A stretch of 6,499 nt of DNA from Flavobacteriales bacterium CG_4_9_14_3_um_filter_32_8 (GCA_002790175.1 PFUQ01000209.1:1-6499); one strand, 5' to 3'; positions 1-5,886 are shown, counted from the stretch's first letter. Numbers and translations are program-made. The notes: a model not told the origin generated them from the letters alone.

Positions 1-25
1 CTGGTTTTATACTTTCTATACTCAT
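1..25 (-). CDS. Possible start of a divergent gene, 8 codons visible
   Basis: On the minus strand an ATG at 25 opens a frame of eight sense codons (MSIESIKP) that runs off the window. The bases before it are A-rich (acacaaaaaacttaagttt), as is common before Bacteroidetes start codons. The gene would be divergent from the ferredoxin gene at 181, and the roughly 155-bp gap could hold both promoters. From memory of Bacteroidetes genomes, a ferredoxin of this type often sits back to back with a LuxC-like acyl-CoA reductase gene, but eight residues cannot test that. It could also be a chance open frame. Confidence 0.3.
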
Positions 26-143
26 AAACTTAAGTTTTTTGTGTCTAATTTAATGTAAATATACAAATTTTGGAAGCCAAATGTAGTTCCACCTAAGTAA
101 TTGAAAAATGATAAAAATCATGAATCAACTATCGAAATATTTT

Positions 144-151
144 TATTTTTG
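144..151 (+). promoter_or_regulatory. Candidate Bacteroidetes -7 box for the ferredoxin gene
   Basis: TATTTTTG matches the Bacteroidetes primary-sigma -7 consensus TAnnTTTG exactly. It lies 29 bp before the ATG at 181, which would leave a leader of about 20-25 nt. No TTG or TTTG lies at the expected -33 distance; the nearest TTG is at 101-103, about 40 bp upstream. In such A/T-rich DNA a chance match is possible. Confidence 0.4.
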
Positions 152-180
152 GACAATATACAAACTTAATTTTTTAAATC

Positions 181-531
181 ATGGCTATTAGAATAACAGA
201 TGAATGCATTAATTGTGATGCATGTATTTCAGAATGTCCAAACAACGCAATTTACGAACCAGATAATAAATGGTCGTATTCAGAAAAAACAGCATTAAGT
301 GGAATGGTAACAACGCTTGATGGCAGACAAGTTGATGCTGATAAAGAAAATGCTCCTCTTTCGGATGAGTTTTACTTTATCGTATCTGACAAATGTACCG
401 AATGTAAAGGGTTCCATGATGAACCACAATGTGCTTTAGTTTGTCCTGTTGACTGTTGCATCTCTGATGAAAATCATAAAGAAACTGAGGGAAATTTATT
501 AAAGAAAAAAGCATGGTTGCATGGTGAATAA
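181..531 (+). CDS. 2[4Fe-4S] ferredoxin, 4Fe-4S dicluster protein
   Basis: Small soluble cytoplasmic electron carrier of 116 residues. The first cluster motif is C9-x2-C12-x2-C15-x3-C19-P. The second is C72-x2-C75-x8-C84-x3-C88-P, followed by an extra Cys pair at 92-93. The eight-residue spacing in the second motif resembles the Allochromatium (Alvin) and YfhL-type ferredoxins. About 50 residues separate the two motifs, much more than in clostridial 8Fe ferredoxins, and they are rich in acidic residues. The redox partner cannot be read from the sequence. The ATG at 181 is the natural start because the first cluster Cys lies only eight residues in. The gene appears monocistronic, with a candidate -7 box upstream and a strong terminator about 80 bp downstream. 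Confidence 0.93.
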   Translation: MAIRITDECINCDACISECPNNAIYEPDNKWSYSEKTALSGMVTTLDGRQVDADKENAPLSDEFYFIVSDKCTECKGFHDEPQCALVCPVDCCISDENHKETEGNLLKKKAWLHGE

Positions 532-610
532 TTTTCTTTTTAATAGATAAAATCACCAACTCGATTAACTAATTCTTGATTAATTTCATCTGTTAATTAT
601 CCCAACATCA

Positions 611-660
611 CAATAGCGTTCTTAATTGTTTATTTCTCAATTAAGAACGCTATTGTTTTT
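611..660 (+). terminator. Rho-independent terminator after the ferredoxin gene
   Basis: A perfect 18-bp stem pairs CAATAGCGTTCTTAATTG (611-628) with its complement at 638-655 across a 9-nt loop. A TTTTT run follows directly at 656-660. There is no T-run on the other side of the stem, so it acts best on rightward transcripts. It should insulate the ferredoxin transcript from the convergent lipoprotein gene. Confidence 0.85.
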
Positions 661-726
661 ACTAAAGGTGGGTTCTAAAAATTATTTGAATTTATGAGAA
701 ACCACATGTATTAAATTACAATAACA

Positions 727-761
727 TTCAAGAAAAGTATAAAACTAATTCATAATTAGTT
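727..761 (-). terminator. Weak terminator-like hairpin at the lipoprotein gene end
   Basis: AACTAATT (743-750) and AATTAGTT (754-761) are perfect 8-bp arms around a 3-nt centre, overlapping the stop codon at 745-747. On the minus strand the second arm runs into TTATACTTTT. The stem is almost all A/T, so stability is low. It may end the leftward lipoprotein transcript or be a chance A/T palindrome. Confidence 0.28.
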
Positions 762-1269
762 CTGAAGTTGTAATCACATTGCTTAAATGAAGTGCTCGAT
801 CTTTTATACTAATATCGTATCTAAAAGTATCGGCTTTGGCAGTTTGGGTAAATTTAAAATTATTAAAAAACAACAGTACTTTTATATCACCTTCTAACGA
901 TAATTTAGCTTCATTCTCTATATAAGGCATCCGAACATGAAAATACTGAGTGTTATATTCCCACAACATGGTATCGAAATTATAAGTACTGTCAACAATA
1001 GGCGATTTTAACTCCCAAACTCCATTGTTCTTTTCAAAATAATCTACAAAAACGTTGTACTCTTGGTTTCCTGTGTTTTCCTCTTGTTTTAATCCTAAAT
1101 CACCGTCAGCATCAAAAAATTCAAAATTGACACTACTATAAGAATTATCGGACGAAATATGTGCCTCTAAAAAAGTAATTTTTGGAGGAGTAGGAGTGGT
1201 ATCATTTTTCTTACACCCAAAAGAAAAAATGAAAGCAAATAATATGGTTAATTTTACAACTTTTTGCAT
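745..1269 (-). CDS. Predicted lipoprotein with a DADGDLG motif, unknown function
   Basis: This 174-residue protein is not recognised as a named family. It begins with a short basic end (MQKVVK), a hydrophobic stretch at about 7-17 and the lipobox-like FSFGC, which makes Cys19 the lipidation site. A K-K-N-D and Thr/Pro-rich linker (20-30) follows. The rest looks like a beta-rich extracytoplasmic domain. FFDADGDLGL (51-60) resembles the acidic D-x-D-G-D-x-G loops seen in many small Bacteroidetes lipoproteins and may bind calcium; that is inference. The ATG at 1269 fits a signal peptide of normal length. It is head to head with the acyltransferase gene, 23 bp between starts, so each promoter probably lies partly inside the other gene. 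Confidence 0.72.
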   Translation of the reverse strand: MQKVVKLTILFAFIFSFGCKKNDTTPTPPKITFLEAHISSDNSYSSVNFEFFDADGDLGLKQEENTGNQEYNVFVDYFEKNNGVWELKSPIVDSTYNFDTMLWEYNTQYFHVRMPYIENEAKLSLEGDIKVLLFFNNFKFTQTAKADTFRYDISIKDRALHLSNVITTSELIMN

Positions 1270-1292
1270 AGGATAAAGTTACAATAAATTTT

Positions 1293-2273
1293 TTGAACTC
1301 AATTACTTCTATATTCAATATTAATTCTGAAAAAGAATTTAATACTGTTTCTTTAGAGATTTTTAATTTCCAATGGACGAATAATCCTATCTATCAACAA
1401 TTTTGTAATTATCTTAAAATAAACCCCCAAGAAATTAAATCTATCGAACAAATTCCTTTTTTACCGATTGAATTTTTTAAAAGTCATCCCATAAAAACTG
1501 GAATATTTGAGCCAGAACAAGTTTTTTTAAGTAGTGGAACAACGGGAATGACTCCAAGTAAACATTTTGTGAAAGCTATTGAGTTATATGAAATTAGCTT
1601 TACAAAAGCTTTCCAACAATTTTATGGAAACATTGAAGATTATTGCGTGTTAGCACTACTTCCTTCTTATTTAGAAAGAGAAGGTTCCTCTTTAGTTTAT
1701 ATGGTTGAACAATTAATTCAATTAAGCAAACATCCAAAAAGTGGGTTTTTTCTCAAAAATGAGCAAAAATTGGTTAAAAATCTACAAAAATTGATTAAAA
1801 ATGAGCAAAAAACGCTATTAATTGGTGTTTCTTTTGCATTGCTCGATTTAGCCGAAAGATATCAACTGGATTTGAGTCAACTCATTATTATGGAAACTGG
1901 TGGTATGAAAGGAAGAAGAGAAGAATTAACTCGCTCCGAACTGCATGGTATCTATAAAAAGAGTTTTAATGTATCCGAAATTCATTCGGAATATGGAATG
2001 ACAGAACTCTTATCTCAAGCATACTCCAAAGGAAATGGAATTTTTACAACACCCAATTGGATGAAAATAGTAGTGAGAGACATTAACGACCCTTTAAGTA
2101 GTGTTGAAAATAACAAAACTGGAGGAATTAACGTAATAGATTTAGCAAACATCTACTCCTGCAGCTTTATTGCAACTCAAGATTTAGGTAAAAAAATAAC
2201 CGCAAATGAATTTGAAGTTTTAGGTAGATTTGATAATAGTGATATCCGAGGATGTAATTTGTTGGTGATTTAA
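1293..2273 (+). CDS. LuxE-type acyl-protein synthetase-like adenylating enzyme
   Basis: This 326-residue protein resembles the LuxE family. Vibrio LuxE activates a fatty acid as acyl-AMP and passes it to a cysteine for reduction by LuxC. Adenylate-forming motifs are visible in order: SSGTTG (80-85, nucleotide loop), ETGGMKGRREE (201-211), HSEYGMTE (231-238), TQDLG (295-299) and GRFDNSDIRGC (311-321). Cys321, six residues from the end, may match the acylated Cys near the C terminus of Vibrio LuxE; that is inference. The large mobile C-terminal domain of acyl-CoA ligases is absent, as in LuxE. The start is TTG at 1293: the frame has a stop at 1269-1271, no ATG or GTG starts upstream, and the first in-frame ATG falls beyond the nucleotide loop. 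A 21-bp repeat lies at residues 155-175. The substrate is unknown and no luciferase gene is present. Confidence 0.8.
   Translation: MNSITSIFNINSEKEFNTVSLEIFNFQWTNNPIYQQFCNYLKINPQEIKSIEQIPFLPIEFFKSHPIKTGIFEPEQVFLSSGTTGMTPSKHFVKAIELYEISFTKAFQQFYGNIEDYCVLALLPSYLEREGSSLVYMVEQLIQLSKHPKSGFFLKNEQKLVKNLQKLIKNEQKTLLIGVSFALLDLAERYQLDLSQLIIMETGGMKGRREELTRSELHGIYKKSFNVSEIHSEYGMTELLSQAYSKGNGIFTTPNWMKIVVRDINDPLSSVENNKTGGINVIDLANIYSCSFIATQDLGKKITANEFEVLGRFDNSDIRGCNLLVI
1755..1817 (+). repeat. 21-bp in-frame minisatellite inside the LuxE-like gene
   Basis: Three tandem 21-bp units lie at 1755-1775, 1776-1796 and 1797-1817. All share AAAAAT at the start and CAAAAA at positions 10-15; the third diverges in its last six bases. 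They encode heptapeptides KNEQKLV, KNLQKLI and KNEQKTL (residues 155-175). The unit is a multiple of three, so copy changes would lengthen or shorten a charged, likely helical linker without shifting the frame. Confidence 0.75.
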
Positions 2274-2291
2274 AAAAAATGAATATTTTTG
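2258..2291 (+). promoter_or_regulatory. Candidate Bacteroidetes promoter for the second lipoprotein gene
   Basis: The -7 box TATTTTTG (2284-2291) matches TAnnTTTG exactly. TTTG at 2258-2261 (22-nt spacer) or TTG at 2262-2264 (19-nt spacer) sits at the right distance for the -33 element and overlaps the end of the LuxE-like gene. Transcription would begin near 2297 and leave an A/T-rich leader of about 48 nt. This suggests that the lipoprotein gene has its own promoter. Confidence 0.5.
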
Positions 2292-2344
2292 TTTGGAACA
2301 ATTTTTGTTAAATTATTAATGGCTTATTTAAAAATATATATAAA

Positions 2345-2899
2345 ATGAAATCAAACTTATTAAATCAATCTATACTCATCCTTTCTGTAGGAGTTGTAGC
2401 TATTTTTAGCTCATGTCAGAACACCATTCCTTTTACCAACACAGTAAGAACGCAGTACAATTTAGATGAAGCTAAATTAAAAAAAATGCAGTTTTATGTT
2501 TCTAGCGATATTATGTTGCAGCGTGGAGAAGCAGGTCAAAATTCTCAAGAATTAGATAAAGATGGAAAATTAATTATTTCTACTTCTGCCAGTTTAGATA
2601 ACATTACTGTTGATGGAAAAACACCTGGTGTTTGTGTAAAAGTACTGGATGACAATAAATTGGCGGTTAGCTTTTTTGATTCTGATGATCAATATTTGAT
2701 TTTTGGTGACCCAAATAATAGAGGAAGATATAATTTAATGGGTGCCGAATGGACCGATGGAAAAGGTAAAATTAATTTTGGCGGCAAAGTATATTATATT
2801 ATGCCAGGAGGGGCAGGAGCTTACCTTAAATTTGAAATGAAAAAAATTAAAGACTACAAAACTTCTACTACAAAAGCCAAAGGAAGAAAGGTAAACTAA
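2345..2899 (+). CDS. Predicted lipoprotein, unknown function
   Basis: This 184-residue protein is not recognised as a characterised family. A signal peptide covers about residues 1-23 (basic MKSNLLNQ, hydrophobic 9-21) and ends in AIFSSC, so Cys24 is the likely lipidated residue. The mature part runs from a polar segment with SSDIMLQRGEA (53-63) through beta-rich sequence to a Gly-rich stretch, GGKVYYIMPGGAGAYLKF (146-163). The last 20 residues are basic (KKIKDYKTSTTKAKGRKVN). It has a candidate promoter of its own, 71 bp after the LuxE-like gene, so the two need not be co-transcribed. The ATG at 2345 gives a signal peptide of standard length. Predicted envelope location is from the lipobox only; no enzymatic motif is seen. 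Confidence 0.72.
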   Translation: MKSNLLNQSILILSVGVVAIFSSCQNTIPFTNTVRTQYNLDEAKLKKMQFYVSSDIMLQRGEAGQNSQELDKDGKLIISTSASLDNITVDGKTPGVCVKVLDDNKLAVSFFDSDDQYLIFGDPNNRGRYNLMGAEWTDGKGKINFGGKVYYIMPGGAGAYLKFEMKKIKDYKTSTTKAKGRKVN

Positions 2900-2905
2900 G
2901 TTCTT

Positions 2906-2956
2906 AAAGTAGAAAGTATGAACTAGATTAATTTAACTTTACAAACTTTCTACTTT
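2906..2956 (+). terminator. 12-bp inverted repeat between lipoprotein and PNP genes
   Basis: AAAGTAGAAAGT (2906-2917) is perfectly complementary to ACTTTCTACTTT (2945-2956), with a 27-nt A/T-rich loop. It fills most of the 78-bp gap. The long loop and the weak T-run after the second arm make it a poor classical terminator, but attenuation or 3'-end protection is possible. TATGAACT occurs both in the loop and again just before the PNP start. Confidence 0.4.
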
Positions 2957-2977
2957 TAACATTATGAACTTTTTGCT

Positions 2978-3793
2978 ATGCTAACTAAAATAAAAGAAAC
3001 CACCACATTTCTCCAATCACAAGGAATTGAAGCTCCAAAAATTGGAATTATTTTAGGTACCGGATTAGGAGGTTTAGTAAAGGAAATTAAGGTAATTAAA
3101 GAAATTGACTACGATAAAATTCCTCATTTTCCAGTTTCTACGGTCGAATCTCACCATGGAAAATTGATTTATGGAACAGTAAAAAGCAAAAAAGTACTGG
3201 TGATGCAAGGACGTTTTCATTATTACGAAGGGTATAACATGAAAGAAATAACTTTCCCCATTCGAGTGATGAAACTTTTAGGAATACAAAACTTACTCAT
3301 TTCTAATGCTGCAGGAGCCGTAAATTTAGCCTTCAAAAAAAGTACGTTAATGCTAATTACCGACCACATTAATTTATATCCAAGCAATCCATTAATAGGT
3401 AAAAATTTTGATGATTTTGGTCCCCGTTTTCCAGACATGAGTGAACCTTATGCCAAAAAATTAAACACATTATTAAGAGAAATTGCAGTTGAAAAAAGTA
3501 TTTTATTAAACGAAGGAATATATGTTCCGGTTACTGGTCCAAACCTCGAAACCAAAGCAGAATACCGAATGATTAAACTACTTGGTGGAGATGCAGTTGG
3601 AATGAGTACCGTGCCAGAGGTGATTGTTGCCAATCACATGGAATTACCATGCTGTGCTATTTCTGTACTTACCGACGAATGCGACCCAGATAATTTAAAG
3701 CCAGTTGGATTAGATGAAATATTAGCTGCTGCTGCTGTTGCCGAACCTCAGCTAACCGCTTTATATACCGAATTGATTGCTCGGCTTAATTAG
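2978..3793 (+). CDS. punA: Purine-nucleoside phosphorylase, class I (trimeric type)
   Basis: Splits purine (deoxy)nucleosides with phosphate into free base and (deoxy)ribose-1-phosphate, in cytoplasmic purine salvage. The 271 residues match the usual length of the low-molecular-mass type. Landmarks are GTGLGG (27-32, phosphate loop), ESHHGK (57-62), QGRFHYYEGY (77-86), NAAGA (110-114), GPNLETKAEY (187-196) and DAVGMSTVPEV (205-215). Glu191 corresponds to human PNP Glu201. The residue matching human Asn243, in the SLITN context, is Asp233 here (SVLTD), which may broaden base choice. The position of human His257 appears to be Leu245. ATG at 2978 gives the normal N terminus. The TAG stop overlaps the left end of a palindromic element, but protein length is not obviously affected. 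The symbol could equally be pnp. Confidence 0.93.
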   Translation: MLTKIKETTTFLQSQGIEAPKIGIILGTGLGGLVKEIKVIKEIDYDKIPHFPVSTVESHHGKLIYGTVKSKKVLVMQGRFHYYEGYNMKEITFPIRVMKLLGIQNLLISNAAGAVNLAFKKSTLMLITDHINLYPSNPLIGKNFDDFGPRFPDMSEPYAKKLNTLLREIAVEKSILLNEGIYVPVTGPNLETKAEYRMIKLLGGDAVGMSTVPEVIVANHMELPCCAISVLTDECDPDNLKPVGLDEILAAAAVAEPQLTALYTELIARLN

Positions 3794-3931
3794 TGTTTCT
3801 CCAGAATGCCCGATTTCTTCGTTATGCTCGCTGCAAAAAACAGTCATCCGTCAGTTGACGGACTCCTTATTTTTTCCAACTTCGCGAGCCTCGAAATCGT
3901 TCAAAACACTGTCTTTATGAACAGACACTAA
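3790..3931. mobile_element. Palindromic MITE/REP-like element
   Basis: A 142-bp stretch is built from nested inverted repeats. The ends are TTAGTGT (3790-3796) and ACACTAA (3925-3931). Inside them AGTGTTT (3792-3798) pairs with AAACACT (3904-3910), CGATTTC (3811-3817) with GAAATCG (3893-3899), GCTCGC (3826-3831) with GCGAGC (3884-3889), and AAAAAA (3835-3840) with TTTTTT (3870-3875). At the centre is a compact hairpin, CCGTCA-GT-TGACGG (3848-3861). It is GC-richer than its surroundings and codes for nothing evident. It could be a non-autonomous transposable repeat, and its stems may also end PNP transcription. No target-site duplication is clear. Confidence 0.6.
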
Positions 3932-4096
3932 GGAGTGACTAAATAAATTAATTTGCACACTATCCGAAGATTGTGGAGAGTACCCCTCCCAAACACAAAA
4001 TTAGTATCTCCAATATTCACATAATCACCGAGGGATGGCATTTGTGCTAGTGGACGGTTACGGTAAACTTTTCTATCATTGAAAAAAATAATTAAA
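3932..4096. other. Gap between the palindromic element and cysQ
   Basis: No convincing gene, RNA or promoter is seen. On the minus strand one frame stays open from just inside the end of cysQ to a TAG near 3930, with peptide pieces such as MPSLGDYVNIGD and FVFGRGTLHNL. It has no ATG until about midway and no family likeness that I recognise. It could be a gene remnant or chance. The gap also lacks a clear terminator for the leftward cysQ transcript, only a T-run on the minus strand just after the stop. Confidence 0.4.
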
Positions 4097-4897
4097 TTAA
4101 TCCCTCTCTACCAAAAACCATGTGTTTAACAAATTTTCTTTGTTGTAGAGCATGCGTTTTTTGGTTTCCCAATTAATTACGTTGGCTCCCGAAGCAATGG
4201 CTATTGCTTGTCCTGCCGCTGTGTCCCATTCCATTGTTGGAGCAAAACGAGGATAACTATCAGCACAGCCTTCAGCAACCATGCACAGTTTTAACGAACT
4301 ACCTTTCGATAAAATATCAACTTCGTGGTGTTTTGTTTGTTGCTCGTTCATGTAGGCTTCAGTTTCTGCACTCATGTGTGAACGACTTCCTACCACAATA
4401 AAGTTTTTTCGGGTTTGTTTTAAGGGTAGTTTTTCTGAATCAACAATTAAATTTTTTAAATTGGAGATTGGAGATTGGAGATTGGAGATTTTGTAAGCTC
4501 CTATGCTTAAATCAGAAAAATACAATTCTTCGGTAACTGGCACATAAATAACGCCCATGGTAGCTTCTCCGTTTTCAATTAAAGCAATGTTTACTGTAAA
4601 TTCGCCATTACGTTTTACAAACTCGCGAGTGCCATCAAGTGGGTCAACCATCCAAAATTGGTTCCAAGTTTTTCGAATTTCGTAAGGAGTTTGTTTACCT
4701 TCTTCGCTTAAAACGGGCAAGTTGGTTTCGTCCAACAATTTAGCAATTGCTAAATGAGCATTCGTGTCAGCTAAGGTTAGAGGGGTTTTATCTTCTTTTC
4801 GCTCTACTTCAAATTCCGATTCGTAAATAGCCAGAATTTCTTCTCCACCTTTTAAAGCTGCATTTATGGCTGTTATCAATAATTCTTCTCTCGTCAT
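4097..4897 (-). CDS. cysQ: 3'(2'),5'-bisphosphate nucleotidase CysQ
   Basis: Removes the 3'-phosphate from 3'-phosphoadenosine 5'-phosphate, the by-product of sulfate assimilation and sulfotransfer, giving AMP; Mg2+-dependent and usually at the inner face of the membrane. The 266 residues carry the inositol-monophosphatase superfamily metal sites: LSEEGK (63-68), WMVDPLDGTREF (82-93, metal-binding Asp85 and Asp88) and MEWDTAAGQA (222-231, Asp225). VVGSRSH (168-174) is also typical of CysQ. Residues 137-148 (ISNLQSPISNLK) come from a TTGGAGA DNA repeat and probably form a surface-loop insertion between the beta-hairpin near 126-135 and the next strand. It lies downstream of the short ALDH-like gene in the same direction, separated by an 89-bp inverted-repeat element. 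No sulfate-reduction genes are in view. The start at 4897 gives a normal N terminus. Confidence 0.92.
   Translation of the reverse strand: MTREELLITAINAALKGGEEILAIYESEFEVERKEDKTPLTLADTNAHLAIAKLLDETNLPVLSEEGKQTPYEIRKTWNQFWMVDPLDGTREFVKRNGEFTVNIALIENGEATMGVIYVPVTEELYFSDLSIGAYKISNLQSPISNLKNLIVDSEKLPLKQTRKNFIVVGSRSHMSAETEAYMNEQQTKHHEVDILSKGSSLKLCMVAEGCADSYPRFAPTMEWDTAAGQAIAIASGANVINWETKKRMLYNKENLLNTWFLVERD
4461..4490 (-). repeat. TTGGAGA heptamer repeat inside cysQ
   Basis: Four perfect tandem copies of TTGGAGA on the plus strand (4461-4488) plus two extra bases. Read on the coding strand they are TCTCCAA units and give the ISNLQSP-type peptide at residues 137-148. The same heptamer class is found scattered between Bacteroidetes genes (general recollection). 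Here it is exonised: the frame is open through it, but gain or loss of one unit would shift the frame because seven is not a multiple of three. Confidence 0.9.
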
Positions 4898-4908
4898 TTT
4901 TTCTATTT

Positions 4909-4997
4909 TAACCGCAAAGGTCGCTGAGTTTTACGCAAAGAACACTGAGTTTATTTCTCTTCTTCTCTCTGCGAATTCTTAAAATTCTTAGCGGTTA
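4909..4997. repeat. Gene-less GCAGAG-family inverted repeat
   Basis: It opens with TAACCGC (4909-4915) and closes with GCGGTTA (4991-4997), perfect 7-bp inverted ends 89 bp apart. Inside, the left half carries two units of the type CGCAAAGnnCnCTGAG (from 4914 and 4934), and the right half carries CTCTCTGCG in the opposite orientation. The units are recognisably the same family as those around the GxxExxY gene at 5915-6390. It fills almost the whole gap between the short ALDH-like gene and cysQ, so it must also hold the cysQ 5' leader, and any cysQ promoter if one exists there. Confidence 0.65.
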
Positions 4998-5001
4998 GTT
5001 T

Positions 5002-5886
5002 TTAATATCCACTTCCAGCAGCTCCAATTTTTTCAATAGGATGCCACGTGGTTTTCATTTCAACAAAATCTTCGATGTAATATGGATTGTTGTGTTTTTC
5101 GTCGTAAATGGCAGAAAAATCTCTCACTACAACTCGTTTTAAATTTTCTACCGCTTGTTTTTGCAAAGCAGTTATTTCCTTTTTATCGTTGCCTGAGTAC
5201 AACAGTGCATTTACATCCATGTGTGATGCCATGTGCGATTGTAATTCTTTTCTAGTTCCTGTTAAAATATTAATTACACCTCCAGGCACATCCGATGAAT
5301 TGATTACTTCAGCAAAGGTAATGGCACACAATGGCTTGTTTTCTGAAGCCAATACCACACAGGTATTTCCTGAAACAATTACTGGAATTATCGTTGAGAT
5401 TAATCCAATTAAACTAGTGTCTTCGGGAGCAATAATTGAAACCACACCTGTTGGTTCGGGAAGTGTAAAGTTAAAGTGTGAAGTGGCAACAGGATTTACT
5501 GCACTAAACAGTTGAGTGTATTTATCAGCCCAACCAGCATAGTAAATAATACGGTCAATACTCTCATTCACTTCTTTTTCGGCAGCCACTTTGGTTGAGC
5601 CTTGTTTTGTCAATTCATCCATAAATTGAGCTTTTCTGCCTTCCAGCATTTCTGCTATACGGTACAAAATCTGACTACGATTATAAGCCGTTGCTCCCGA
5701 CCAACCACCAAAAGCATCACGAGCTGCTACTACGGCGTTTCTAAAGTCTTTACGAGATGAAAGACAACTATTTCCTAACGGAGTGTTGCCATTTTTAGGT
5801 GTGTAATATCTCCCCGATTCTGTTCTTGGAAATTTACCACCGATATATATTTTGTATGTTTTCAAAACTTCTAATCTTTTATTCAT
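5002..5886 (-). CDS. Short aldehyde dehydrogenase-like protein without catalytic domain
   Basis: A 294-residue protein with the N-terminal half of the aldehyde dehydrogenase fold: YIGGKF (14-19), AARDAFGGWS (54-63), TLPEPTGVVSIIAPED (141-156), SGNTCVVLASE (172-182) and DVPGGVINILTG (199-210). Key residues are missing: PWN is replaced by PED, the KPSE lysine by LASE, and the glutamate (ELGG) and catalytic cysteine (GQxC) segments are absent. It ends in its own tail, EMKTTWHPIEKIGAAGSGY (276-294). It is therefore probably a pseudoenzyme subunit. The upstream gene encodes a normal ALDH C terminus, so the pair may be a split form of two-domain ALDH16-like proteins; this is inference. The start at 5886 is preferred over an ATG at 5931 because the extra 15 residues come from the repeat and spacer, and the ALDH likeness begins right after Met 5886. 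Confidence 0.8.
   Translation of the reverse strand: MNKRLEVLKTYKIYIGGKFPRTESGRYYTPKNGNTPLGNSCLSSRKDFRNAVVAARDAFGGWSGATAYNRSQILYRIAEMLEGRKAQFMDELTKQGSTKVAAEKEVNESIDRIIYYAGWADKYTQLFSAVNPVATSHFNFTLPEPTGVVSIIAPEDTSLIGLISTIIPVIVSGNTCVVLASENKPLCAITFAEVINSSDVPGGVINILTGTRKELQSHMASHMDVNALLYSGNDKKEITALQKQAVENLKRVVVRDFSAIYDEKHNNPYYIEDFVEMKTTWHPIEKIGAAGSGY

Noticed and set aside
377..559. Minus-strand open frame across the ferredoxin gene end
   Set aside because: It overlaps the second cluster motif of a well-supported ferredoxin and its translation (MVILSIKKKIIHHAT...) resembles no family; it is a shadow.
1270..1300. TAACTTTA on the minus strand as -7 box of the 745-1269 lipoprotein gene
   Set aside because: It differs from TAnnTTTG at the last base and lies only 4 bp before the ATG, so transcription would start at or inside the start codon. 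A leaderless mRNA is possible but not supported.
5108..5515. Plus-strand open frame of 135 codons opposite the short ALDH-like gene
   Set aside because: It is antisense to a clearly conserved coding frame, has a composition expected of a shadow frame (many Ser, Thr and Cys), and shows no family motifs.
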